From JACCXG01 sp963750935 (GTDB lineage: Bacteria > Acidobacteriota > Vicinamibacteria > Vicinamibacterales > 2-12-FULL-66-21), in contig CAVVSR010000005.1 of assembly GCA_963750935.1 (NCBI GenBank), forward strand, positions 62,001 to 126,000: a DNA stretch of 64,000 bases, given 5' to 3'. Each line of letters begins with the position of its first letter. Within the stretch, counting starts at the first letter, position 1. This document shows positions 39,509-48,136 of this stretch, one piece after another. Both the position numbers and the translations under genes were made by a program. The notes under the pieces were generated by a model that saw only the letters and a list, made by a program, of their open reading frames with translations, was not told the DNA's origin and did no database searches.

Positions 39509-39640
39509 GCTGATCACTGGTCACTGGTCTCTGATCACAGGTCTCTGATCGCAGGTCTCCTGATCACGACTTCACTGATCCCCGATCCCCGATCACCGAA
39601 CACGACTCAGATCCACCAACTCGGTCCAGACCGAGCTCGC
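39509..39640. repeat. Heptamer-rich tail, type C, copy 3
   Basis: Tandem 14-bp units (GGTCTCTGATCACA, GGTCTCTGATCGCA, GGTCTCCTGATCAC) lead into GATCCCC heptamers (39577-39595). GACTCAGATCCACC and CTCGGTCCAGACCGAG (about 39620-39635) follow. The 14-bp spacing is twice seven. Confidence 0.62.
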
Positions 39641-39926
39641 GCCGCGCACCGTCGGACGACCCGACCGCTGATGTGAGCGCGCGTCGCCCTTGTAGCTATG
39701 GACGCTGGCGCTGCTTGCCGTTCAGTCGTGACGTCCGGGCCGCCGACGATAAACGCCGGCCTGCTGCCGCGCGGAGGCCGGGTCCAGGCCGCCGAAGGCG
39801 CCCGGAGGGTCGGCGCGGAGCGTCGAGCCTGGACGCGGCCGAGCACGGCGGCATCCTCTTGCCGCGTCGGTGGCCTGTCGTGATCGTCGATGTGCGCGAC
39901 TCGCGGGATGAAGACCGCGCCCGCAC

Positions 39927-40889
39927 CTATCGCGCGGCCTTGGCCGGCGTGATCACGATGTTGCGATAGTCCACTGGACCGTGATCGCCCTGGAGCAGCA
40001 GCGGCCCAGGCTCCGCTTCCGCGCTGTCGATCGCGCCGCCGGTGATCCCCGGAATCTCCCGGTTACTGATGACGGTCGTGCCGTTCAGCTCGAACGTGAT
40101 CATCCGGCCCACGAGCGTGATATCCATCGATTGCCATTCGCCGGCAGCCTTGGCCACGTTCTCGCTCGGCGCAATGAAGCCGTAGACCCCGCCGAGATGA
40201 TGTGACGACGGCTCGAGGCCGGCGGCGTCGTCTACCTGCAGCTCGTAGCGGCCGCGCAGGTAGACGCCGCTGTTCGCGCCCTTGGGCACCCGGAACTCGA
40301 GGTGCAGCTTGAAGTCCTCGAACTTCTGGACCGTGACGAGGTTGGCGCCGCTCTTCGCATTCTGCAGGATGCCGCCGACCGCGCTCCACTGGTTGTCGCG
40401 GCGCCCGACCGGCTGCCACCCGTCGAGGGATTTGCCGTTGAACAGGGTGACGGGTGTGCCCCACGCCGGCCGTCCGGCCCGGCGCAGTGACGGAGCTCGC
40501 GTGCCGGACCACGTCAGCTTCTGACCGTCCCCCATCGTCATCGAGCCCGCGATCCGTTCGCCCTCGAGCCGGCCTTCGAACGTGATGTCGTTGGGGTTGC
40601 TCTCCCACTGCGGCGGGATGGCGAAGCGAAAGACGCCGTCGGTGAATTCGATCTTCGCGATCGGCCGCGCGCTGCCGCCGGAGCCGACGAACTGGCCGAC
40701 CAGGGTCGCCGTGCCGGACCGTTCCACCTCGAGCCACGATGGCGACGTCTGAGTGCCGCGCTGGACGACGAGATCCCATCGGCCCAGCAGCGCGTCGGAT
40801 GCGGCGCGCGACTGTGCGAACGTTCCCGAGTACGCCACGGCGGCGAGCACCACTGCGGCGACACCGCCGAATGCCACGCGAGCAATCAT
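39927..40889 (-). CDS. DUF1080 (3-keto-disaccharide hydrolase-type) secreted protein
   Basis: This is a protein of 320 residues with a signal peptide (FGGVAAVVLAAVAYSGTFAQ). The second half is a DUF1080 concanavalin-like sandwich: TLFNGKSLDGWQPVG, WSAVGGILQN, FEDFKLHLEFRVPKGANSGVYLRGRYELQV, WQSMDITLVGRMITFELNGT and GPLLLQGDHGPVDYRNI. This domain has been linked to glycoside and keto-sugar hydrolysis. The N-terminal 120 residues form a separate beta-rich domain (LGRWDLVVQRG...). GGAGGA lies four bases before the ATG. It probably acts in the periplasm on oxidised disaccharides, perhaps with Gfo/Idh/MocA enzymes. It is divergent from the kinase at 41046. Confidence 0.9.
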   Translation of the reverse strand: MIARVAFGGVAAVVLAAVAYSGTFAQSRAASDALLGRWDLVVQRGTQTSPSWLEVERSGTATLVGQFVGSGGSARPIAKIEFTDGVFRFAIPPQWESNPNDITFEGRLEGERIAGSMTMGDGQKLTWSGTRAPSLRRAGRPAWGTPVTLFNGKSLDGWQPVGRRDNQWSAVGGILQNAKSGANLVTVQKFEDFKLHLEFRVPKGANSGVYLRGRYELQVDDAAGLEPSSHHLGGVYGFIAPSENVAKAAGEWQSMDITLVGRMITFELNGTTVISNREIPGITGGAIDSAEAEPGPLLLQGDHGPVDYRNIVITPAKAAR

Positions 40890-41045
40890 GTTTCCTCCTG
40901 CAGTCCGGTTCTGCGTCCCTGGCGCATGCTACGACAAACGCCTCCCGACGCTCGAACAAGAAGTCGTCCGTCGTCAAGCCGAGCCTCATAGCCGCGCGCC
41001 GGGCGACGACGCACGATCGGTCGGCGACGCGCTCCCACCTAACTC

Positions 41046-43673
41046 ATGGATAATGGCTCCCACATGCTGGGGCCTGGTTCCAAGATCGCGCACTACGACA
41101 TCGTCGGATCGCTCGGCGAAGGCGGAATGGGCGAGGTGTATCGCGCGCGTGATACGCGGCTCAATCGCGAGGTCGCGATCAAGATTCTGCCCGACGCCTT
41201 CGCAACCGATCCCGACCGCGTGATGCGCTTCACGCGCGAAGCGCAGACGCTGGCGTCGTTGAATCATCCCCGCATCGCCCAGATTTTCGGTATCGAAGAG
41301 ACCGCGGCGGCGGATCGCGCCACCACGCGCGCACTGGTCATGGAGCTGGTGCCGGGCGACACCCTTGCCGAGCGCATCGCCCGCGGTCCGATCCCGGTTG
41401 ACGAAGCCGTTCCCATTGCCCGCCAGGTGGCCGAGGCGCTCGAAGCCGCGCACGATGCCGGCATCGTGCACCGGGATCTGAAGCCGGCCAACATCAAGCT
41501 GCGACCGGATGGCACGGTCAAGGTTCTCGATTTCGGTCTGGCCAAGGCGGTCGATTCCGGCGCGCGCGGCCTGGCCAACCCGGTGAACTCGCCGACGATC
41601 ACGTCGCCGGCGTTGACGCATGCGGGCATCATCCTCGGCACCGCGGCCTACATGTCGCCCGAACAGGCACGTGGCCGCGAGGTGGACACGCGCGCCGACA
41701 TCTGGGCCTTCGGGTGCGTGCTCTTCGAGATGTTGACGGGCCAGCCCGCCTTTCCTGGCGACACGATCACGGACGTGATCGCGGCGGTCGTCAAGAACGA
41801 GCCCGATTCGGCGCTGCTCCCGGCCCACACCCCGCCGAACGTCCGGCGCGTCCTGGCGCGCTGCCTTCGCAAGGATCCCAACGCGCGCCTGCGGGACATC
41901 GGCGACGCGCGCCTCGATCTGACCGAGGACGAGGGTGTCCAGCCAATCGCCCCGGCGGCGGTGACGCGAAGACCGCTGCCATTGATCGCGATGACCGTCG
42001 TCGCCGTCGCCGCGATCGCGGCGGCGTCCTGGCTCTGGTTGCGGGGCCCCGCGCCACGAGCGTCACGCCAGTGGTCGGCGGTCCTGGTTGGCGGGCCGAC
42101 GACCGTGATGCAGCCCGCGCTCTCACCCGACGGACAGCTGCTCGCGTTTCAAACTCTCGTCGACGGGCAGTCGCAGATCGGGGTCCTGCAGCCGGGCGCC
42201 GGGACCTGGCGCGTGCTGACGAGCGATCGCACCCGTGGTCTGGCCGTGATTCACGACTGGTCCGCGGACGGCTCGCGCATCTACTACGACCGGCAGACCG
42301 ACGTGTTGAACGGGATCTTCTCCGTGCCCGCGCTCGGCGGCGACGAGCGCCTGGTGCTCGAGAACGCAGGCTTTCCCTGCGTGATGCCGAACGGTGATTT
42401 GCTCTTCCAGCGCGTCAACGCCGATCGGCAGGTGCAGCTCCATCGGTTCTCGCCGTCGAGCGGCGAGATCGAGCCGCTCCCGGCGGTTCCCGAGACCGGC
42501 CTGAGCGACGACGCGGTGGTGGTCTCGCTGGACGGCAAGCGGGTGTATTTCTTTGGCCGGCCGCTCGCCGACACTGCGGCAAGACCCGGGTTCTACCAGC
42601 TCGATCTCGAGTCGCGCCGCATCGAGCCGCTGACCAATGTCCAGTTGCGAGAGCCGGTGTCGCTGGCGGTGAACCGCGACAACGGCGATGTCTACTTCGG
42701 TGGCCGGGCCGGCGACGCCTTCCAGATTCTCCGCATGTCGGCCGCGATGACCGTTCCGGAGCCAGTGCTGATCATCCCCGAATCGTCGCGCTTCGACGTC
42801 GATCGGCGCGGCGATGTGTTCATCACGCTGCGGGCCCGGCCGTCCGAGTTGTATGCGTTTCCGCCGGCCTTGAAGGGCATCGCGGAGAGACTGGCCACGA
42901 TTCCGACGATGAATATCCGGCAGCGGCAGAGCATCGCGCCGCTGCCGAACGGCACCTTCCTGGTGGGATCGCGCGGTGGCGATCACGATCGGGTCCTCGT
43001 GGTGCAACACGATCGCCAGCCCAGGACGCTGATTGACGGTGCCGACGATACGCGCCCACCCGTCGCGGCCCTCGGGGCGCAGCATGCGGTCATGATGATG
43101 GGGCCGGCGGCGTCACCAGACATCGCCATCGTGAACACGGCGGACGGACGGCTCGTCCGTCGTTTCCGCGCGCCGGGCGCTGACATCGGCTCCATCGACG
43201 CCGCTCCTGACGGCCGCACGCTCTACTACACGCACGACGGTTCGGTGTGGTCGCTTCCCGCCGAGGGCGGCGCGCCGACGAAGCTGGGCGCCGGAGACTC
43301 GATCACGGTCGAACCCGAATCCGGCGATCTGATCGTGAAGCTGGACGAGAGCGCGCGGATTCGTCTGGTGCGGATGAAGCCTACGGGCGGTGCCGTCACC
43401 GACATTCCGCTGCACGGCGACCTGCGCCTGATTCAGCGGCCGCTGATGCCCGGCGCCGTGCGTCAGGGCAAGCTTGTGCTGCCCCTCGCGTCCGCCGATT
43501 CGTGGTTCTGGCATGCCGCGACACTCGATCTCGCCACCGGAGTCGTGACCAGGCTCACGACCGTCAACCCGTCGGACTTTCACCTGGCCACCTGGCGCGC
43601 CGACGGCGTCCCGGTCGGATTCGCATACGGCCTCAATACCTCGCTGTGGCACTTCACCGCGCGCGCGGAGTAG
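41046..43673 (+). CDS. Ser/Thr protein kinase with TolB/WD40-like propeller
   Basis: This is a receptor kinase of up to 875 residues. Kinase motifs: GEGGMGEVYRARD, VAIKILP, HRDLKPAN (about 142), DFGLA and MSPEQ. A membrane helix (LIAMTVVAVAAIAAASWLWL) lies near residue 320, and the remainder is propeller repeats with SPDG, SADG, NGD and TYY-type strands. The start may be ATG 41046 or ATG 41064; the latter gives the usual LGPGSKIAHYDIVG lead, and neither has a clear ribosome site. It is the third kinase in the window and is followed by ispH after 102 bp with its own promoter. Confidence 0.92.
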   Translation: MDNGSHMLGPGSKIAHYDIVGSLGEGGMGEVYRARDTRLNREVAIKILPDAFATDPDRVMRFTREAQTLASLNHPRIAQIFGIEETAAADRATTRALVMELVPGDTLAERIARGPIPVDEAVPIARQVAEALEAAHDAGIVHRDLKPANIKLRPDGTVKVLDFGLAKAVDSGARGLANPVNSPTITSPALTHAGIILGTAAYMSPEQARGREVDTRADIWAFGCVLFEMLTGQPAFPGDTITDVIAAVVKNEPDSALLPAHTPPNVRRVLARCLRKDPNARLRDIGDARLDLTEDEGVQPIAPAAVTRRPLPLIAMTVVAVAAIAAASWLWLRGPAPRASRQWSAVLVGGPTTVMQPALSPDGQLLAFQTLVDGQSQIGVLQPGAGTWRVLTSDRTRGLAVIHDWSADGSRIYYDRQTDVLNGIFSVPALGGDERLVLENAGFPCVMPNGDLLFQRVNADRQVQLHRFSPSSGEIEPLPAVPETGLSDDAVVVSLDGKRVYFFGRPLADTAARPGFYQLDLESRRIEPLTNVQLREPVSLAVNRDNGDVYFGGRAGDAFQILRMSAAMTVPEPVLIIPESSRFDVDRRGDVFITLRARPSELYAFPPALKGIAERLATIPTMNIRQRQSIAPLPNGTFLVGSRGGDHDRVLVVQHDRQPRTLIDGADDTRPPVAALGAQHAVMMMGPAASPDIAIVNTADGRLVRRFRAPGADIGSIDAAPDGRTLYYTHDGSVWSLPAEGGAPTKLGAGDSITVEPESGDLIVKLDESARIRLVRMKPTGGAVTDIPLHGDLRLIQRPLMPGAVRQGKLVLPLASADSWFWHAATLDLATGVVTRLTTVNPSDFHLATWRADGVPVGFAYGLNTSLWHFTARAE

Positions 43674-43707
43674 GGGCTGGCTGAAGGGCCGTCTCAATGC
43701 CCGCGGC

Positions 43708-43736
43708 TTGACACCCGGAGGCGTAACCTTTACATT
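43708..43736 (+). promoter_or_regulatory. Sigma-70-type promoter of ispH
   Basis: The -35 TTGACA (43708-43713) and the -10 TACATT (43731-43736) are separated by 17 bp. Transcription would start near 43743, about 33 nt before the ATG at 43776. The -10 lies inside a large palindrome (43720-43750). Confidence 0.65.
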
Positions 43737-43750
43737 GTAAAGGTCACGCC
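43720..43750. promoter_or_regulatory. 31-bp near-perfect operator-like palindrome
   Basis: Left half GGCGTAACCTTTACA and right half TGTAAAGGTCACGCC match as inverted repeats with one mismatch around a central T. It covers the spacer end, the -10 and the expected start point, a position suited to repression. The TACA-n-TGTA core is reminiscent of BlaI/MecI/CopY-type sites, which usually have two central bases. No such regulator gene is visible in the window. Confidence 0.65.
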
Positions 43751-43775
43751 AACGTAAATCACAGGAGCGCTCCAA

Positions 43776-44654
43776 ATGAAGACTCTTCGCGCGACACACC
43801 TGGGCATGTGCTTCGGGGTGCGGGACGCGATCGCGCTGGCCCTCGCCGAGGCCGATGCCCGGCCGCTGACCATCCTCGGCGACCTGGTCCACAACCCCAC
43901 CGTGGTCGGCGAGATGCGCGCCAGGGGAATCGCGACCGTGAGCGACGTGTCGCAGGTCAAGACCCAGACCATGATGGTCACGGCCCATGGCACGTCACAG
44001 CGCGCACTGGCCGAAACCCGCGCCCGCGGCCTCGACGTCGTCGAGGCGACCTGCCCGCTGGTCCATGTCGCACACCGCGCGGTCGCGGCCCTCGTGCGCG
44101 ACGGCTACCACGTGGTCATCGTCGGGCAGCGCGATCATGTGGAGGTGCGCGGGCTCACCGGCGACCTCGATCATTTCGACGTGGTGCTGCACGAGGACGA
44201 TGTGGCGCAACTGGCCGAGCATCCGCGCATCGGTGTCGCGGCGCAGACGACGCAGTCGATCGCACACGTGCGCCACGTCGTCGCGCTGATCCGCCAGCGG
44301 TTTCCACGCGCCGACGTCCGGTTCATCGATACCGTGTGCAAGCCCACCAAGGATCGCCAGGACGCCGCTGTCGCGCTGGCGCGCGAGTCCGACGTCGTCG
44401 TCGTGATCGGCGGCGCGGCGAGCAACAACACGCGGGAACTGGTGAAGACGTGCAGCCGCTACTGCGCCCGCGTCCACCACGTCCAGACCGACGCCGACCT
44501 GCGGCCGGACTGGTTCCTCGACGCGGACGTGGTCGGGATCACCGCGGGGACATCGACGCCAGAGGCCGTGATCGCGCGCGTCGAGGAGCGGATCCGGCAA
44601 TGGGCTGAAGGGGAGCGGCGCGGCACGGCCGGCGTTGCGGAATGCGTGCGATGA
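43776..44654 (+). CDS. ispH: 4-hydroxy-3-methylbut-2-enyl diphosphate reductase (IspH/LytB)
   Basis: This is an iron-sulphur enzyme of 292 residues that makes IPP and DMAPP in the last step of the MEP pathway. All key positions are seen: cluster cysteines C12 (GMCFGV), C93 (EATCPLV) and C188 (DTVCKPT), active-site H121 and E123 (RDHVEVRG), T158 (AQTTQS), the SNNT segment and GITAGTSTPE. C188 sits in DTVCKPTKDRQ instead of the common DTICYAT, so it may be a diverged paralogue; the chain is a little shorter than E. coli IspH. AGGAG precedes the ATG. A strong promoter with an overlapping palindrome lies upstream. The TGA overlaps the next gene. Confidence 0.92.
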   Translation: MKTLRATHLGMCFGVRDAIALALAEADARPLTILGDLVHNPTVVGEMRARGIATVSDVSQVKTQTMMVTAHGTSQRALAETRARGLDVVEATCPLVHVAHRAVAALVRDGYHVVIVGQRDHVEVRGLTGDLDHFDVVLHEDDVAQLAEHPRIGVAAQTTQSIAHVRHVVALIRQRFPRADVRFIDTVCKPTKDRQDAAVALARESDVVVVIGGAASNNTRELVKTCSRYCARVHHVQTDADLRPDWFLDADVVGITAGTSTPEAVIARVEERIRQWAEGERRGTAGVAECVR

Positions 44655-45376
44655 ATAGCCCACCGACGGAGCGGGCCCGCTGGGTGGTCGTCGTCGCCTT
44701 CGCCGCCGCGATGGCGTGGATCGAGTCGGCGAGCGTGTACTACCTCCGGCTGCTGGTCGATCGCGTGCAGCCCTACCAGCCGGATCCCTTGCCGATCGTC
44801 GGCGCGCTCGGAAACGTCGAGCTGGTGCGCGAGGCCGCGACGCTGGTGATGCTGTTCACGACCGGCATGCTGGCCGGACGAACCTGGCAGCGGCGCATCG
44901 GCTACATGGCGATTGCCTTCGGCGTGTGGGACATCCTGTACTACGTGTTCCTGTGGATCATGTCGGGCTGGCCGACATCCCTGCTCGACTGGGACATCCT
45001 CTTCCTGCTGCCCCTGCCGTGGTGGGGTCCGGTGCTCGCGCCAATGAGCATCGCGCTGCTGATGATCGGGTGGGGGACGCTGGCGACGCAATGGCCGGAT
45101 CGTCCGGCGGCCTCGGAGCTGACCCGCCCGTTGTGGATCTCCAGTGCGATCGGGATCGCCCTCGCGCTCGGCGTCTTCATGACCGATGCGTTGATCGCGC
45201 TGCCCCATGGACGCGACGCGGTCACGCGGGTGCTGCCGGCGTCCTTCAACTGGCCGCTGTTCGCCGTGGCGCTGCTGTTGATGGCCACGCCCGTGGCCAC
45301 TGTCGGGTGGCGAACGCTGGGGCACACGCTACCCCGGCCGTGGATTCGCCGGCCAGGAGTGCGGCGCCTGTCATAG
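44651..45376 (+). CDS. Polytopic membrane protein of unknown function
   Basis: This is a protein of about 241 residues with six to seven hydrophobic helices, for example WVVVVAFAAAMAWIESASVY, MLFTTGMLAGRTW, WDILYYVFLWIMSG, SAIGIALALGVFMTDALIA and WPLFAVALLLMATPVA. ATG at 44651 overlaps the ispH stop (ATGA), although ATG 44642 is also in frame. The coupling suggests co-expression with ispH, perhaps in isoprenoid-related membrane chemistry, but I recognise no family. The helix layout would suit a small transporter or integral enzyme. Confidence 0.75.
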   Translation: MNSPPTERARWVVVVAFAAAMAWIESASVYYLRLLVDRVQPYQPDPLPIVGALGNVELVREAATLVMLFTTGMLAGRTWQRRIGYMAIAFGVWDILYYVFLWIMSGWPTSLLDWDILFLLPLPWWGPVLAPMSIALLMIGWGTLATQWPDRPAASELTRPLWISSAIGIALALGVFMTDALIALPHGRDAVTRVLPASFNWPLFAVALLLMATPVATVGWRTLGHTLPRPWIRRPGVRRLS

Positions 45377-45452
45377 CCACCTCTGCGGCTCGATTGTCTT
45401 CGTCAGTCCGACAGTAATTGCACCGTGAAGATCCGATAAACTCCCGCCGAAC

Positions 45453-47918
45453 ATGGATTCGGCTCAGGGAACCGTTGTCGCTTCGGTGCCTGCGAGCAAG
45501 ATCGATCCGCGGAAGCTCGGACACGTGGTCGGGCCAGCCGTGCTCGTGGGACTGGCGTACTACGTCGGTTGCCTGGCCGGCTTCGCGCTGCGTTTCCCGC
45601 TGAGCGGCATCTCCTTCTTCTGGCCGCCGACGGCGGTGCTCGCCGCATCCCTCATGCTGGCGCGGCCACCGATCTGGCCCGCCCTCCTGATCGGCGCGTT
45701 CGCCGCACACGGCGTGGCTCATGCCAGCGACGGCGTGCCGGTCGGGGCGTGGCTCATACAGTTCGGGGGAAATGGCATCCAGGCCGTCCTCGCGGCGATG
45801 TGGGCGAGCCGGTGGTCACGGATCGATCGACTGTTCCCGGACGTCCGCAGCACCCTGACCTTCATCGCCGCTGCGTGCGTTGCCGCACCAGCGATCGCGT
45901 CGCTGATCCCGGCCGCGGTGTACGTGCAGCTCGGTTGGGCGCCGAACTTCTGGGACGCCTGGCTGGCGCGCGCCCTGACCAACGCGGTCGCGTCGATGAC
46001 GCTCATTCCCGCCTTGTTTGCCGCCGGCCGCTTTCTTCTCTCCGCGGACCGGCAGGTGCCTGCCCGTTCGATGGAGTTCGCGCTGCTGACGCTCGGCATC
46101 GGCGGCGTGCATCTCGTGACCGCGTTCATTGCACCAGACGGTGTGCTCGGCTTGTCGGTCGCGCTCTTCGCGCCACTCCCGTTCCTGCTCTGGGCGGTGG
46201 TGCGGTGTGGCTCGCCCGGGCTGTCGTTCGCACTCCTGTGGACGACCCTGCTCACCGTCGTGACCGCAGCCAGTGGATACGGACCGTTCGTCGTCCCGCC
46301 ATCCGCCGACACCGTGCTCGGCGTGCACGTCTTTCTCGGTGCGAGCACCGTCCTGATGCTGCTGATCGGCGGCCTGATGAACGAGCAGCAGGCCGAACAC
46401 GCGAGGTTGCTGGAAGCCGGGGATCAGAACAACGCCAGCATGGCCCGCCTCCGCGAAGCGCAGCAGCGCTACGAGCTCGCCACCGCCGCTGGCGGCGTGG
46501 GCGTCTGGGACTGGAACATGCGCACCGGCGATTTCCAGATCGAAGGCGATCTCAAGCGAGTCCTCGGATACGCGAACGGCGAGATTCGAGACCACCTGGT
46601 TGACTGGATGCGCCTCGTCGATCCGCTGGACCGCCCGGCGCTGCTGGCGCACCTGGATGCCTTCACGAGCGGTGCCGTGGGCAGCTTCAACATGGAGTTC
46701 CGGTTGGTTCATCGTGACGGATCGCGGCGCTGGATCGCCAGCAAGGGAGCGGTCACCGAACGCATCGACGACGCCCGCACGCACGCCGTCGGCACGTACG
46801 CAGACGTCACGGACCGCAAGGCGTCGGAGCGGGCGCTCCGGGAGGCCACCGATGCACTGGCCCGGACGTGGAGAATCTCGGCGATGACCGAGTTGAGCGC
46901 GTCACTCGCGCACGAGCTCAACCAACCGCTGACGGCCATCGTGACCAATGCCACCGCCTGCATCAGCTGGATCGAGAGTGGCACGTCAACCGCCGAGCTG
47001 AAGGCCCCGCTGACGGACGTGGTGCTGGACGCCAGGCGCGCCAGTCACATCGTGGAACGTACGCGGGAACTGTTCGTGAATCGCCCGAGCGAGTACCGGC
47101 CGCTCGACATCAATGATGTCGTGCGCGACATTCTGGAGATTGCCCAGCCTCGCCTCCGCGAATTGCACATCGCGCTCGATCTGCGGCTGGACGCCGGCCT
47201 GCCTCCGGTCATCGCTGATGCGGTGCAGATCCGGCAGGTGATACTCAACCTGGTCATCAATGCTGCCGACGCCATGCGCGACGCGCCCGATCACCGTCTG
47301 CTCTCCATCAGGAGCCGTCGCAGCCGGAACGTCGTGGCGGTCAACGTGCGCGACACCGGCCGTGGCTTCTCTCAGGAGACTCGCAGACAGCTGTTCGAGC
47401 CCTTCTACACGACGAAGGCCGGGGGGCTCGGCATGGGTCTCGCGATTTCCCGCTCGATCATGCGGAGCCACACGGGATCGATCCATGCCCTGAGGAATGT
47501 CGGTGACGGCGCGACATTTCGCGTCAAGCTGCCGGCGGCCGAGTCGCCGATCGCGACGGCACTACCCGGTTCGACCCGGCGGGTGCTGCTGGTCGACGAT
47601 CACGTGGGGGTGAGAACGTCGCTGGCGCGACTGCTCCGGCCATTGGGACATGAGGTCGCCGAGGCGACGACCGGTGCCGAAGCGCTCGCGGTTGCGCGGA
47701 GCTTCAAGCCCGAATACGCGATCGTCGACATCTCGCTGAACGACATGAGCGGGATTGACCTCGCCAGGGGCCTGCGCGAGATCGACTCATCGCTGCGTCT
47801 CTTCGCTCTCACGGCATACCGCGATGACAGCGTGCGGGAAAGCTGCCTGGCCGCCGGCTTCGATGGGTACCTGGTCAAACCCGAAGACATCGGCAGGATT
47901 CAGGAGCTGCTCGGGTAG
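45453..47918 (+). CDS. MASE1 - PAS hybrid histidine kinase with receiver domain
   Basis: This is a sensor kinase of 821 residues. The N-terminal MASE1-type membrane domain (about 25-315, eight or so helices including PLSGISFFWPPTAVLAASLM) is followed by a PAS/PAC domain (about 345-455; GVGVWDWNMRTGDF, RWIASKGAVTERI). Then come a HisKA domain with the H-box SASLAHELNQPLTAI (H487) and a HATPase domain (QVILNLVINAADAM, DTGRGFS, GLGMGLAIS). The C-terminal receiver has phospho-acceptor D759 (AIVDISLNDM) and K in YLVKPEDIG. No separate output domain follows and no response regulator lies next to it, so an unlinked partner is expected. The MASE1 input may sense a small molecule or aromatic cue. Confidence 0.92.
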   Translation: MDSAQGTVVASVPASKIDPRKLGHVVGPAVLVGLAYYVGCLAGFALRFPLSGISFFWPPTAVLAASLMLARPPIWPALLIGAFAAHGVAHASDGVPVGAWLIQFGGNGIQAVLAAMWASRWSRIDRLFPDVRSTLTFIAAACVAAPAIASLIPAAVYVQLGWAPNFWDAWLARALTNAVASMTLIPALFAAGRFLLSADRQVPARSMEFALLTLGIGGVHLVTAFIAPDGVLGLSVALFAPLPFLLWAVVRCGSPGLSFALLWTTLLTVVTAASGYGPFVVPPSADTVLGVHVFLGASTVLMLLIGGLMNEQQAEHARLLEAGDQNNASMARLREAQQRYELATAAGGVGVWDWNMRTGDFQIEGDLKRVLGYANGEIRDHLVDWMRLVDPLDRPALLAHLDAFTSGAVGSFNMEFRLVHRDGSRRWIASKGAVTERIDDARTHAVGTYADVTDRKASERALREATDALARTWRISAMTELSASLAHELNQPLTAIVTNATACISWIESGTSTAELKAPLTDVVLDARRASHIVERTRELFVNRPSEYRPLDINDVVRDILEIAQPRLRELHIALDLRLDAGLPPVIADAVQIRQVILNLVINAADAMRDAPDHRLLSIRSRRSRNVVAVNVRDTGRGFSQETRRQLFEPFYTTKAGGLGMGLAISRSIMRSHTGSIHALRNVGDGATFRVKLPAAESPIATALPGSTRRVLLVDDHVGVRTSLARLLRPLGHEVAEATTGAEALAVARSFKPEYAIVDISLNDMSGIDLARGLREIDSSLRLFALTAYRDDSVRESCLAAGFDGYLVKPEDIGRIQELLG

Positions 47919-47959
47919 TTCCCGCTGAAGCCGGCACTGGCTGAACCGGCCGGCCACGC

Positions 47960-48127
47960 CTAACGGGACGGCCCGCCCACGAAGACTGGCGGGCTCGAGC
48001 TCGACCCGCCCCACCTCGCCGTCGTCCCTATCCCCATGCCGACGCCCGAGGAGGAATTGCAGCTCGCGGACGCGAGCGCGGCGGCGAGCACCAGTCCGAA
48101 CAGGAACGCGCGCGTCGTAGTCGTCAT
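47960..48127 (-). CDS. Very small lipoprotein (55 residues)
   Basis: ATG at 48127 begins a lipoprotein signal (TTTTRAFLFGLVLAAALAS) with lipobox ASASC. The mature peptide is Gly/Ser-rich (GVGMGIGTTARWGG) and ends GGPSR at TAG 47960. TGAGG precedes the start by about 9 nt, and the gene begins only 9 bp after the VOC gene stop, so it is likely the second gene of an operon. Short Gly-rich lipoproteins with an ARWGG-like motif occur in related bacteria, but I know no function. It is easily missed for its size. Confidence 0.62.
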   Translation of the reverse strand: MTTTTRAFLFGLVLAAALASASCNSSSGVGMGIGTTARWGGSSSSPPVFVGGPSR

Positions 48128-48136
48128 CGTGATGCC

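Larger units (their letters stand above)
38900..39926. other. Gene-poor, repeat-rich decayed region
   Basis: No convincing gene is present in about 1 kb. The stretch holds a hairpin at 38947-38970 (GGAGACGA / TCGTCTC), two type C repeat tails (39179-39250, 39509-39640), a 10-bp inverted repeat at 39344-39390, a fossil of the J-domain gene 3' end (39428-39486) and 14-bp GGTCTCTGATCACA-like tandem units (39531-39572). Short open frames here lack family similarity. It looks like an accumulation site for repeats and gene fragments. Confidence 0.7.

Noticed and set aside
45453..47918. Receiver domain as a separate response regulator gene
   Set aside because: The frame is continuous from the membrane domain to the receiver, with no internal start or ribosome site that would suggest two genes.
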